The position numbers were made by a program, and so were the translations under genes. From F1-120-MAGs023 sp038228615 (GTDB lineage: Bacteria; Actinomycetota; Acidimicrobiia; IMCC26256; PALSA-610): a DNA stretch of 29,468 nucleotides. The notes below the pieces were generated by a model, which worked only from the letters and a program-made list of their open reading frames with translations, made no database searches and was not told the DNA's origin. The DNA lies in the NCBI GenBank assembly GCA_038228615.1, contig JBBRPC010000020.1:1-29468 (forward strand), written 5' to 3'. How positions within the stretch are numbered: the stretch's first letter is position 1; every line of letters starts with the position of its first letter. Positions 16,321-25,252 of the stretch are shown here, in pieces.

Positions 16321-17039
16321 GATTGTCTTCCCGCAACTCGGACAACGTTTATTTCTGCGTCGCTGCGTCGCAAGTACAGCGGCCGTACCGTGAGTGGATC
16401 GGTACATTCGCCGCGACGCCAGGACTCGGTTGCCAACTCGGTGAGCGAGTCAAGACTCGGGGATGCGTGCGCTGCAACCGCTGCCGCAACCTTCGCGTTC
16501 GAAACAAATGCGTCTCGGAAACGCACGGCTCCGTCGCCGCACAGGCGAACAGTCGCACCACTTCGACCCAACTCGTGAGCAAACTCCTCAGGGCGCACGA
16601 TCAAATATTCGCCCACTCGCACAAGACGGTCCCCTTCATGGTGGTAGTACGCGCAATACACCTCCGAGCGACGAGCGTCGATCATCGGAACAACCACATC
16701 ACTCGGGTCGTCACGCCAAGGGTGAGCAAGCACGTCAAGACTTGTGAGTTCGATCACCGGGACGGAAAGCGCGGTGGCCATCGTGCACGCCGTGACAACG
16801 CCGACGCGCAGACCGGTAAACATTCCCGGTCCAATCGTCACAGCAAGCGCGTCGATGTCGCCCAAACTCACCTGGCACTGTTGGCTGAGTTGTTGAATCG
16901 CGAGAGCAAGCTGTTCAACATGGCGCGGAGGTCCCGAGGTTCCCGGCCCACCGAGCAGTATCTGGCCCATCGAGCCATGGTCGTTGGCCAACACGACGCC
17001 TACACGCCGCGTGCACGTATCAATACCAAGCAGCAACAT
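16317..17039 (-). CDS. tsaB: tRNA t6A biosynthesis protein TsaB
   Basis: This 240-residue ASKHA-like protein begins MLLLGIDTCTRRVG. The signature GPGMFTGLRVG, which TsaB shares with the TsaD fold, and IDARRSEVYCAYY are both clear. TsaB is the non-catalytic partner that dimerises with TsaD and is bridged by TsaE. The ATG at 17039 shares one base with the tsaE stop (TGATG), so the genes are coupled; a longer frame starting at 17111 would overlap tsaE heavily. The C-terminal LTVRPLYLRR is the usual TsaB end. Confidence 0.94.
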   Translation of the reverse strand: MLLLGIDTCTRRVGVVLANDHGSMGQILLGGPGTSGPPRHVEQLALAIQQLSQQCQVSLGDIDALAVTIGPGMFTGLRVGVVTACTMATALSVPVIELTSLDVLAHPWRDDPSDVVVPMIDARRSEVYCAYYHHEGDRLVRVGEYLIVRPEEFAHELGRSGATVRLCGDGAVRFRDAFVSNAKVAAAVAAHASPSLDSLTELATESWRRGECTDPLTVRPLYLRRSDAEINVVRVAGRQS

Positions 17040-17536
17040 CAGCAATGCTCCGGGAAGGCAGTCGCCAAGCATTCGACGCTTTCCTTGAGCGCCGGCCAAC
17101 GCTCGCCCCACGTGCCGCCGATATCTTCGAACGTGATCGTACGTTCATCTGCCGATGCCCCATGCGCGAACGACACTCGAAGCACATTCGATGTGAGCAC
17201 CTCCATTGCGCGATCGCCCCATTCCACAAGCACAACTCGTTCACCGTCAAACACGTCATCGAAGCCGAGGTCGTACAACTCTTGGACGGTCTTCAGTCGA
17301 TAGAAATCGGCGTGCACAATCCCGATCCGACCTTCGTACTCCTGCACGATTGCAAACGTCGGACTCGTGACGGGATCGTCGCTTCCGAGGCCGCGAGCGA
17401 TTCCCGAAGCGAATGCAGTCTTACCGCCGCCTAGCTCGCCGCACAGCACGACGACATCTCCCGGCTGGGCACGCCTGCCGAGCAACTCGCCCACCGCGAC
17501 TGTCACAGCGCGCGACCCACTCCGAAACTCAAGCAT
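17039..17536 (-). CDS. tsaE: tRNA t6A biosynthesis ATPase TsaE
   Basis: This 165-residue P-loop protein has Walker A GELGGGKT (33-40). TSPTF (57-61), HADFYR (75-80) and VEWGDR (104-109) are hallmarks of TsaE. It hydrolyses ATP to reset the TsaB-TsaD complex during tRNA A37 threonylcarbamoylation. Its start overlaps the uracil-DNA glycosylase stop by 8 bp and its stop touches the tsaB start, so the four downstream genes are one translationally linked chain. Confidence 0.96.
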   Translation of the reverse strand: MLEFRSGSRAVTVAVGELLGRRAQPGDVVVLCGELGGGKTAFASGIARGLGSDDPVTSPTFAIVQEYEGRIGIVHADFYRLKTVQELYDLGFDDVFDGERVVLVEWGDRAMEVLTSNVLRVSFAHGASADERTITFEDIGGTWGERWPALKESVECLATAFPEHC

Positions 17537-18140
17537 CAGCTAACTCGTGCAAACGACGTTTCACGACAACGAAATCTGCCCGGGTCTCTGCCAGCGCACG
17601 CCCACCGTTACGAAGCACAGCGGAAGGATGCAATGTTGGGACAACAATCGCTCCGACGCCAGCGCGTTGAAAGGTAAATTCTTGCCCCCGAATTTTCGTT
17701 ATCCCAATTTTTGTATCGAGCAACAGCTTTGTGGCGAAGTTCCCGAGGGTCACAATCAGCAGTGGTCGGATGAGTTGAAGCTGGCGATCCAACCATGGCG
17801 CGCACTGCGCAATTTCAACAGGGAGTGGATCGCGGTTGCCGGGTGGACGGCACTTCACAACGTTGGCGATATACACATCGGCGCGCGTCATCCCAATGCC
17901 CTCGATGAGCTGTGTCAGCAATTTCCCCGCACGTCCGACGAACGGTTCGCCGAGTTGGTCCTCTTGTGCCCCTGGTCCCTCGCCCACGAACATGAGCTGC
18001 GCATCGGTTCGGCCGATTCCGAACACGACCTGCGTACGACCAAGTTGCGAGAGCTGGCAGCGATCGCAGCCGAGGGCGACTGAGCGCACTTCGTCGAGCG
18101 TCGTACCCGCGGTAGCCGCGGGATGATCAAGATCAGTCAT
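17529..18140 (-). CDS. Family 4 uracil-DNA glycosylase
   Basis: This 203-residue protein is a family 4 (thermostable-type, iron-sulphur) uracil-DNA glycosylase. Motif A GEGPGAQED (53-61) and motif B HPSAVLR (171-177) form the uracil pocket. Cys25, Cys28, Cys97 and Cys113 are the four cluster ligands (GCDRCQ, VKCRPPGNR, QCAPW). It excises uracil from DNA after cytosine deamination. The ATG at 18140 overlaps the alpha/beta hydrolase stop by 8 bp (ATGACTGA); a longer frame to 18170 is less likely. It lies between the hydrolase and tsaE, where Streptomyces-type clusters normally pass directly from one to the other. Confidence 0.93.
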   Translation of the reverse strand: MTDLDHPAATAGTTLDEVRSVALGCDRCQLSQLGRTQVVFGIGRTDAQLMFVGEGPGAQEDQLGEPFVGRAGKLLTQLIEGIGMTRADVYIANVVKCRPPGNRDPLPVEIAQCAPWLDRQLQLIRPLLIVTLGNFATKLLLDTKIGITKIRGQEFTFQRAGVGAIVVPTLHPSAVLRNGGRALAETRADFVVVKRRLHELADA

Positions 18141-19146
18141 CGGAACCACTGGGGCAAACGCTGCTAGCAAATTCAGTGATCAACCGGTTCACGGTCTCAG
18201 CGCGTTCCAACATCAACATGTGACCGCCGCCGTCCAACATGATGAGCTGCGAATTCGGGATCGCGTTATGCATCCGTCGCGAATCACGCGGAGGTGTGAT
18301 CACATCGGCCGTGCCGCCAATAATCAGCGTCGGTTGTGAGATGTTGGCCAGTTCATTAACCAAGGAAAATCCGATGAGAGAACGCGGGCCATGGACCCGC
18401 GTCTCGCGAGGACACGCGAGCATCATTTGACGAACCAATGCCAGCTCGCTCGCGACCGGGTCGCGTCCAAAACCAAATCGGGCCATCAACATTCCAAGTT
18501 GAGGGTTGGCCCACAGCCGAGTCGAGTCGGGTGTTCGCCGGGTGAGTCGCTCCGCGGCACGGCCAAGTCGCGCCGACTGCGACCCACTGAGTGCCGATGG
18601 AAGCGTCGAGAGCAGCACAAGCCCGGCGACACGGTCATCCGCAAGAGTGCGGTGTTGCGCAAGGAATGCCTGCGCGCCAATCCCGCCCATCGAATGGCCC
18701 ACAATCACCACGTTCCGGAGGTCAAGCTCAACAATCAGCGTCCGAAGATCATCGCCCAAGTTTGCGACAGAAAAGCCGCTGTTACCAGCCCGAGAAAGAC
18801 CGTGACCACGGTGATCGAACGCGATCGTTCTGAATCCCGCGGCTGGAAATGTCTGAAGCTGTCGAATCCACGTGCGGATCGACAGTGTCACACCATGCGA
18901 GAGCACCAAGGTGGCGGGTTGAACCCCGAACCCCGAATCAACAAAATTGATCGTCCCGCCATCGTGGCTCGCCATCGTGTGCGTCGAGAGCTCAATGGGA
19001 GCGAGCACGCTGAGGGGGTCACCATCTGGGTTGCGTCGAATCCGCGCAATCGCTAGGCGTTCGATTCCATAGGCAACCCCGCCGACAGCGACAGCAACTG
19101 CGCCTGCAACGCTCGCCCCTTTCGCGAGGGCACCGATGCGGCTCAC
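18133..19146 (-). CDS. Alpha/beta hydrolase, membrane-anchored
   Basis: This 337-residue protein starts with a GTG that overlaps the alr stop (GTGA). Residues 11-27 (ASVAGAVAVAVGGVAYG) form a likely N-terminal membrane anchor or uncleaved signal. The catalytic triad reads Ser152 in GHSMGG (150-155), Asp281 in GTADVITPP and His309 in GGGHML; the oxyanion region is LSHGVTLS. It is a serine hydrolase of unknown substrate. A hydrolase at this place between alr and tsaE is known from streptomycetes, so it is a conserved member of the cluster. A role in cell-envelope lipid or ester metabolism is possible but not shown. Confidence 0.9.
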   Translation of the reverse strand: MSRIGALAKGASVAGAVAVAVGGVAYGIERLAIARIRRNPDGDPLSVLAPIELSTHTMASHDGGTINFVDSGFGVQPATLVLSHGVTLSIRTWIRQLQTFPAAGFRTIAFDHRGHGLSRAGNSGFSVANLGDDLRTLIVELDLRNVVIVGHSMGGIGAQAFLAQHRTLADDRVAGLVLLSTLPSALSGSQSARLGRAAERLTRRTPDSTRLWANPQLGMLMARFGFGRDPVASELALVRQMMLACPRETRVHGPRSLIGFSLVNELANISQPTLIIGGTADVITPPRDSRRMHNAIPNSQLIMLDGGGHMLMLERAETVNRLITEFASSVCPSGSDD

Positions 19147-20276
19147 GCCGATGTACCCGTGTAGCGCCGCGGAACCCGAGGGCCGATGCCACACACGATT
19201 TCGTATGGGATTGTTCCAATGCGATCTGCCCACTCTTGCGCGGCAATGCATTCTTTGCCCTGGGCACCAAGTAAGACCACGGATTCGCCCGCGGCGATCG
19301 GTAGGTCACCCGCGTCGATCAAGATCTGATCCATCGTGATCGTTCCCGCGATTGGCATTCGCCGTCCCCGTAGCAGCACTTCGCCACCTCGTTCGCCCAA
19401 CGCCCGCGGGACTCCGTCGGCATACCCAATCGGCACAGTGACGATCGTGCTGGGCTGGTGCAACGCGTACCGCAACCCATAGCTCAACGCTTCGCCGGCC
19501 CGAACGCGTTTGGAAAATGAAACTTCGGCGTGCACCGAAAGTGCAGGTTCTAGCTCCACGGCGCCGCGCATCCACGGCGCAGGAGCGACTCCATACATCC
19601 CGATGCCACACCGCACCATGTCGTAGCGCGCACGTTTGTGCGCAATTGCGCCTGCAGTGTTTGCTGCATGCAACATCCTGGGGTGTATGCCGTGCTGTGC
19701 CAGCACTGCGACCACATCATCGAAGCGATCGAGTTGCTCATCGGTGTGAGGCTGATCTCGTTCGTCGGCCACCGCGAGGTGTGTCCACACGCTCTCGAAA
19801 TCGAGTTCAGGAGATGCGACAATCAGCTGCGCGAGTGTCAACGCGTCGCCAGGTTCGCAACCGACTCGGTGCATTCCCGTATCGACTTTGAGTTGCACCG
19901 GATAGCCCGTTCGGCCCGCCGAGCGGAGCGCCTCGACGAGCGCCAAGATGCAAGCAGTCGTATACACCGTGGGTGTCAGCTCATGATCGATCACGGTCGC
20001 CGCAGCATCGGTCACCGGCTCTGAGAGCAACAAGATCGGGACAGTAATTCCATGCCCTCTGAGCGCGACGCCTTCTTCGACTAACGCGACGCCAAGCATC
20101 CGCGCACCTGCCGCGACCGCTGCCTGGGCGACCTGCGCCGCTCCGTGCCCGTAGGCATCGGCTTTCACGACAGCGAGCATCGCCGCCGGAGCGGCGTGCG
20201 CCTGCAACGCAACAATGTTGGAGCGAATGGCACCAAGATCCACCTCGGCCCAGACTCGCCGAAGTGACGGCCTCAT
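19143..20276 (-). CDS. alr: Alanine racemase
   Basis: This 377-residue PLP enzyme interconverts L- and D-alanine for peptidoglycan. The PLP lysine is Lys38 in VVKADAYGHG. The second catalytic base Tyr266 lies in LSYGLRY. HLAVAD, MLHAANTAG and MVRCGIGMYG complete the barrel, and TMDQILID is the usual C-terminal strand. The start overlaps the nnr stop (ATGA) and the stop overlaps the hydrolase GTG (GTGA). Full length, no anomalies. Confidence 0.97.
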   Translation of the reverse strand: MRPSLRRVWAEVDLGAIRSNIVALQAHAAPAAMLAVVKADAYGHGAAQVAQAAVAAGARMLGVALVEEGVALRGHGITVPILLLSEPVTDAAATVIDHELTPTVYTTACILALVEALRSAGRTGYPVQLKVDTGMHRVGCEPGDALTLAQLIVASPELDFESVWTHLAVADERDQPHTDEQLDRFDDVVAVLAQHGIHPRMLHAANTAGAIAHKRARYDMVRCGIGMYGVAPAPWMRGAVELEPALSVHAEVSFSKRVRAGEALSYGLRYALHQPSTIVTVPIGYADGVPRALGERGGEVLLRGRRMPIAGTITMDQILIDAGDLPIAAGESVVLLGAQGKECIAAQEWADRIGTIPYEIVCGIGPRVPRRYTGTSA

Positions 20277-21778
20277 CGCAGACCAACCGAATCGCGAATC
20301 ACGGGTCGCTCACCACGCCGCACAATTGCCATCGTTGCTGCAAGCGTGGCGATGAGGTCTCCAGCCGTCATGCTCGGACCAAGCCCCGTCCGCCGTGCAG
20401 CATCCGCGTGAATCCACGCTGCCGACGCCGCGACTGAAACCATTGAATCCGGCGTGTGATCTGAGATTTTCGAACAGAGCGCGGCAATGATTCCACACAA
20501 CACGTCGCCGGTCCCGGCAGTCGCGAGTTCGCTGCCACCGTTCGCAACAATTGCCGCGAATCCATTTGGTCCAGCAACAACGGTCCCAGGTCCTTTCAAC
20601 AACACAACACATTGTGTCGCGTCGGCCAACCAACGCGCTGCTGCAACACGATCGACGCCAACCGGTCGGCCTGCAATTGCCTCGTACTCACCATCGTGCG
20701 GCGTCAATACCGCTGGTGGAAGGAGAGACGCAGTTCGACTGAGTAGTTCGCAATGGTCGCCCGACAGCGCGCGTAACGCGTCAGCATCGATCACGAGTGG
20801 CACGCCTACACGCGTCACGACGGAACGCACCGCACGTTGAGTCGACGCCGCGCCGCCTAGGCCAGGACCCAACACCAACGCGCCGAACCGCTGTGCAGCA
20901 TCCACTATCTCATCGGCGGCAGGTTCGTCGAGCGCGCCTTGCGGCGTGGACGAGAACTGGTGCGTAACGAGCTCGGGCGCCACGCGGCCCACATCGCCAG
21001 CGGTCGGGACTCCGACCACGACCATTCCGGCACCGCTTCGCTGCGCTGCCATCGCGCTCATCACCGGCGCGCCCGTCATACCCGGCGATCCACCGATCAC
21101 CATCACCGCATTCGTCCATTTGTGTTCCTGGGGCCACCGTTCGAGCGGTAGGGCAGCTGCGTCTGTATATGTCCAGCTCCATGTCGAAGTGACACCGAGA
21201 TCGATGCCGATATCCGCAACGGTCACATCGCCCGCGTGAAAACGGCCGGGTTCGAAGAGCAGTCCCGGCTTCAGAGCTCCAAAGGTGATCGTCGCGTTTG
21301 CGAGCACCGCACCGCTGATGAAGCCATCACCACGGATCTCTCCTGTGGCTCCATCGACGCCACTCGGAATGTCAACCGCCAAGATGCTCGGAGCGCGGTA
21401 CAACTCGGCATCCACGATCGCGGCTGCGCCGTCCAACACGCCCCGAAATCCAGTTCCGTACATCGCATCGATCGCAAGATCACATCGGTCGAGCGCGCGA
21501 GCGAGTTCATGCGCCGCAAACGAATGCTCAAGCTGGAAAAGATCGACGCGTACTCCCCAGCCGGCCAGGACACGCGCTGCAACGCTGCCGTCATTGCCAT
21601 TGTTCCCTTTGCCGCAGACCACGACCACTCTGCGGCCATAGCAACCGCCCAACATGGACCGAGCCTGCCAAGCAACCGCGGTACCGGCGCGTTCGATGAG
21701 TGCAAGTTCGTTCGTGCCGGCGGCGATGGTTCGTCGATCGGCGGCAATCATCTGTACTGGAGTGAGCACCGGCTCCAT
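20273..21778 (-). CDS. nnr: Bifunctional NAD(P)H-hydrate epimerase/dehydratase
   Basis: This 501-residue fusion repairs NAD(P)HX. The N-terminal YjeF_N domain (about 1-215) epimerises R-NAD(P)HX (GKGNNGNDG 56-64, AVDIPSGVDGATG, KPGLLF). The C-terminal ribokinase-like domain (about 220-490) dehydrates S-NAD(P)HX with ADP or ATP (VIGGSPGMTGAP, VLGPGLGG, LTPHDGEYEAI, TAGTGDVLCG). It starts 3 bp after the glmS-like stop and its stop overlaps alr, so it sits in the same operon. A typical actinobacterial neighbour of glmS and alr. Confidence 0.95.
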   Translation of the reverse strand: MEPVLTPVQMIAADRRTIAAGTNELALIERAGTAVAWQARSMLGGCYGRRVVVVCGKGNNGNDGSVAARVLAGWGVRVDLFQLEHSFAAHELARALDRCDLAIDAMYGTGFRGVLDGAAAIVDAELYRAPSILAVDIPSGVDGATGEIRGDGFISGAVLANATITFGALKPGLLFEPGRFHAGDVTVADIGIDLGVTSTWSWTYTDAAALPLERWPQEHKWTNAVMVIGGSPGMTGAPVMSAMAAQRSGAGMVVVGVPTAGDVGRVAPELVTHQFSSTPQGALDEPAADEIVDAAQRFGALVLGPGLGGAASTQRAVRSVVTRVGVPLVIDADALRALSGDHCELLSRTASLLPPAVLTPHDGEYEAIAGRPVGVDRVAAARWLADATQCVVLLKGPGTVVAGPNGFAAIVANGGSELATAGTGDVLCGIIAALCSKISDHTPDSMVSVAASAAWIHADAARRTGLGPSMTAGDLIATLAATMAIVRRGERPVIRDSVGLR

Positions 21779-21781
21779 GCG

Positions 21782-24700
21782 CTAATGGCGCCAGTGATCA
21801 GCCAACTGCACGACCGGCTCGGTGAGCAAGTCGATGAGATCGATCCCACCCAACAACGAGTCGTCGAACACCGGCTCAGTTTCAGTGACTTGATCCTGAA
21901 TCGCGGCGTAGCGCCCGCGGTAACCCTGCAGTATCCGACGGGCGATCTCATGTGGAACTCGGTCGTGAAACGCAGTGTGCAACAGCGTCAAACCAACGGA
22001 TTTGGAACCTTTGAGTTCCGGTACGAAAATCATCGTTCGACCATCGCCACGACCGCGTACCACTGTGACCTCTCGCTCGAACGCGGCACGATGTTTGCTC
22101 CCGCGCAGCCGAGGGTCGGCGTCAGTTCGCGACTTGATCGTCGCCGCGATTCCGCCTCGATCAATGACATGAATCGTGGCACCGTGTTCGATGTCGCCCT
22201 CAATCCGGTATCGGGTGAATCCAACAACCGACGACACTGCGGCATCAAGTTCGACGAGCGTCCGAAGCTCCCGATACGACAACGCATCGCGAGGCGTTCC
22301 CGTCGCCAACAATTCTTGCACGATACGAACGCGAAGGAGCGTCTCGTCGCTACGCGAAATTCCGACCGTAACAGTCTTGGCTTGATGCTTGATCGCGTCG
22401 ATTGGCCTCGTGAGTTCATCGATAGCGCTCGTGAGACCGACCGTGAGATCTTGAATCAATGTGCTTGGTGTCCCGACCTTTCCAAATTCTGCGACGTAAC
22501 CATCGAGGGGTGCAAGCCCAATGGCGTAGCGCAGCAAGCCCACGAGTTGCACTGCTGTGGCCGCTTCCATGGCGCCGTTGAAGGAGCCATTCCGCATCGC
22601 CTCAAAACACTGCGTCGCACTCATTTGCAGCCGGTTCGCCAGGGACGTCATGGTGCTGTCGTCGTCGGTGTGCGCGCTGACTATCGCTTCGATCGCAGCG
22701 CGAGCCTCACGCATGGGGCGTGCCGAGGCGTCGATACACAATGCCGCTTCGTACCCGAACACGTGCCCGGCCATCGCCGATAACACGAAATCAAGCTGAG
22801 GATGAACGCTCGGCACAAAGATCGTGTCGAGCGCGGCGGAGAAACGCGTTTCACCTTCACTTGCCACAACGATCGGTGCCGCCTTGTGCGCACGAAAAAT
22901 CGCGACCTCTTTGCTGACATCATCAGCGTTCGATCCCGTGAGACCGGCGGCGCACACAAGGATCATTGGCTCAGCCGATAAGTCAATGTGTTTTTTGTCT
23001 TCCGTTGCGTCGCAACCAATCGACTTGTAACACAGCTCCGACAGCTTGATCCGAGTCTCTTGCGCCGCGACGCGATTGACACCATTGCCGACGACCGACC
23101 ACGAACGTCGATACGGCGCGTGGCGAGCTGCGATCGCAGCGATCGCCTCGCGCTGTTGCACGACGACATCCATTGCAGTCGGGAGCTCGCGCAACGCGCG
23201 AAGCACTCGGTCGCACTCGTCAGATGCGACCGTACCGACTTCACCGCCAATTGCATAGGCAAGCAACAGTCCAGCAGCGATCTGCGCGTAGAACGCCTTC
23301 GTTGAGGCAACCGCCATCTCGACGTCGCGCCCATCGGAGGTGAACAACACACCGTCGCTCTTTTCGACCAAATCGCTTTGACGCCGGTTCACGATCGCCA
23401 ACACCGCGGCGCCGCGAGCACGGCAAAGGTCGACAGTACGATTCGTGTCGGTTGTCGTACCCGATTGCGAAATCGCAATCACCAGACAATGTTGCATGTC
23501 GTCGAAGAGCCCGAAACCCGATAGCTCTGTCGCCGCGACTGCCTCCACCTTCAATGCAGAACCTGCGATTCGCGTCAGGGCCTGGGCGAGGCTCTGACCA
23601 GCGATCGCCGCGGTCCCTTGACCGATCACAAATACGTTGCGAATCGTTTGCTGGCGCAGACGCTCGCGGATCGAGTTCGGGAACATTGTCGTGTCGAGCG
23701 ACACCGACAGCACACCGTCGGATGACGTCACAATTTTGCCACGCAATGTCTTGTGCAACGACAGCGGTGCCTCGGTGATTTCTTTCCAGAAATAGTGGGG
23801 TGCATCGCCGCGGTCGACGTCGCGCGTTGTCATTTCGGGAGTGAGGAGTTCTGCGTTCCCAACCGGAAGTTCAGCACCCTCATACCCGACCCGGCGCACA
23901 CCTGCGAGTTCCCCCGCGAGGCGACCATCAAGGATCACGATCTGGCCTTGTGTCGCCGGTTCGCCGTCGACGCGCATCGTCTCGCCGTCGAGGCGAAAAT
24001 ACTGCGACGCAATTTCAACTAGCCCATATGGCTCGCTCGCAACCATGAACGTATCTTCGCCAAGACCGACGTACAAACCTTGGCCGCTGCCGCGCTGCGC
24101 GAGCAGGATCGTGTTGGGCTCCTCAGCGCTCACGAGACTGATCGCAACCGAGCCTTCGAACTCTGCGACCGTGGCGCGAAACCCTTCGAACAGCGACGCC
24201 CCATCGGCGACTCTCCGGCTCACCAACACGGGGATAACTTTCGCGTCAGTCGTGATCTCGGCAGGTAAGCGGAGATGCTCGTGCGCCGACAGTTCGGCGT
24301 AGTTGTCGACATCTCCATTGAGCGACGCAAGCACGTACGGGCCGGAATCGATCGACTGTTCCATCTCATCGCTGTTGAGCGGGTGTGCGTTTGCCTCAGA
24401 AATGATGCCGATACTCGCCCAGCGCGTATGCGCGATGATTAACGCATGCGAGTCGTTCGCGAACAATGACGCTCGCAACAATGTGTCGCGAGTGATCTGA
24501 TCGCGAAGTACCGCGGTGTTGTCACCAAGCTCGCCGATTTCGGCTGCAACCTTGTAGACGAAACTGAGACAGCCGTCGGCGACCCGCACTGAAGATCGCC
24601 GAAAGAGCGGATCCGTCAGACGCGCCGTGAGTTCTTCAGAGATGCGTTCATCGGTGAGGTCAAGACCGTGATCGCGCACCAATACATGGATGCCAGCCGA

Positions 24701-25219
24701 GTCGCGGCCCCGCACCTCAAGTCGGTCAAGGGCTGAAAACGTCAGTTGCACTGCGTAATACGCCTCAAGCGCGGCATCGGAACTCGCGCCGCATGCCATC
24801 GCTTGCACGGCGAACGCACCACGGATTCGATCATGTCCGATAGCCCAGATTGCGTCTTTCGCGCCGACCAAGCCAGCGTTGACTTCCTCGACCGTATCGT
24901 CGATCACGCCGAGTTCCATCGCTTGGTCGAGGCTTACCTCCACGGCCGCGAGATTCGTTGCAAACAGCTCAATCATCGTCGTCAGGCGCGAGCTTCCATC
25001 GGGGTCGCCGAGTATGGCTCGCACGCCAGGTACGCCATGGAGCGCGCTGTCGGTCGTTTGTAACGCCTCGGCGATCGACCGAAGCTCGGCCGCAATGCAT
25101 CCAACCGCCACCAAGTCCAACAGTTGCGTATTGGCACGTTCGAGCGCATCACAGAGCACCGCGAGTTGCGGCGGGCGGCGGCTGCTTCGTCGGGTCGCTA
25201 CCGCGACAATGCCACACAT
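21782..25219 (-). CDS. Greatly enlarged GlmS-like glucosamine-6-phosphate synthase
   Basis: This is a 1145-residue GlmS-like protein; ordinary GlmS is ~610-625. Glutaminase parts: Cys2 (MCGIVAV), then an inserted helix-rich ~150 residues before LDRLEVRGRDSAGI (164-177), AHTRWASIGIISEANAHP (263-280), SLNGDVDNYAEL (299-310) and TTDAKV (323-328). Bridge: PHYFWKEITEAPLSLHKTLRG (474-494). SIS1: IGQGTAA (532-538), ATELSGFG (563-570), ISQSGTTTDT (583-592), VASTKAF (637-643). SIS2: IKLSELCYKS (724-733), KKHIDLSAEP (742-751), YEAALCID (823-830). About 110 further residues precede IKHQAKTVTVG (943-953), which matches the closing AKSVTVE of GlmS. About 190 novel residues follow. It should make glucosamine-6-P from fructose-6-P and glutamine; the glutaminase and sugar sites look kept. 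It lies between glmM and nnr, the place of glmS. No glmS ribozyme fits the 33-bp gap upstream. Confidence 0.88.
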   Translation of the reverse strand: MCGIVAVATRRSSRRPPQLAVLCDALERANTQLLDLVAVGCIAAELRSIAEALQTTDSALHGVPGVRAILGDPDGSSRLTTMIELFATNLAAVEVSLDQAMELGVIDDTVEEVNAGLVGAKDAIWAIGHDRIRGAFAVQAMACGASSDAALEAYYAVQLTFSALDRLEVRGRDSAGIHVLVRDHGLDLTDERISEELTARLTDPLFRRSSVRVADGCLSFVYKVAAEIGELGDNTAVLRDQITRDTLLRASLFANDSHALIIAHTRWASIGIISEANAHPLNSDEMEQSIDSGPYVLASLNGDVDNYAELSAHEHLRLPAEITTDAKVIPVLVSRRVADGASLFEGFRATVAEFEGSVAISLVSAEEPNTILLAQRGSGQGLYVGLGEDTFMVASEPYGLVEIASQYFRLDGETMRVDGEPATQGQIVILDGRLAGELAGVRRVGYEGAELPVGNAELLTPEMTTRDVDRGDAPHYFWKEITEAPLSLHKTLRGKIVTSSDGVLSVSLDTTMFPNSIRERLRQQTIRNVFVIGQGTAAIAGQSLAQALTRIAGSALKVEAVAATELSGFGLFDDMQHCLVIAISQSGTTTDTNRTVDLCRARGAAVLAIVNRRQSDLVEKSDGVLFTSDGRDVEMAVASTKAFYAQIAAGLLLAYAIGGEVGTVASDECDRVLRALRELPTAMDVVVQQREAIAAIAARHAPYRRSWSVVGNGVNRVAAQETRIKLSELCYKSIGCDATEDKKHIDLSAEPMILVCAAGLTGSNADDVSKEVAIFRAHKAAPIVVASEGETRFSAALDTIFVPSVHPQLDFVLSAMAGHVFGYEAALCIDASARPMREARAAIEAIVSAHTDDDSTMTSLANRLQMSATQCFEAMRNGSFNGAMEAATAVQLVGLLRYAIGLAPLDGYVAEFGKVGTPSTLIQDLTVGLTSAIDELTRPIDAIKHQAKTVTVGISRSDETLLRVRIVQELLATGTPRDALSYRELRTLVELDAAVSSVVGFTRYRIEGDIEHGATIHVIDRGGIAATIKSRTDADPRLRGSKHRAAFEREVTVVRGRGDGRTMIFVPELKGSKSVGLTLLHTAFHDRVPHEIARRILQGYRGRYAAIQDQVTETEPVFDDSLLGGIDLIDLLTEPVVQLADHWRH

Positions 25220-25252
25220 CGACTGGAGTCTACGCCACCCAAAGTTGGGAAC

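Noticed and set aside
21236..22783. 515-residue plus-strand open frame
   Set aside because: It is antisense to nnr and the GlmS-like gene, both of which have clear motifs. It has no recognisable domain and an unlikely Arg/His/Cys-rich composition.
25220..25252. glmS ribozyme or other riboswitch upstream of the GlmS-like gene
   Set aside because: Only 33 bp separate it from glmM, too short for the ribozyme.
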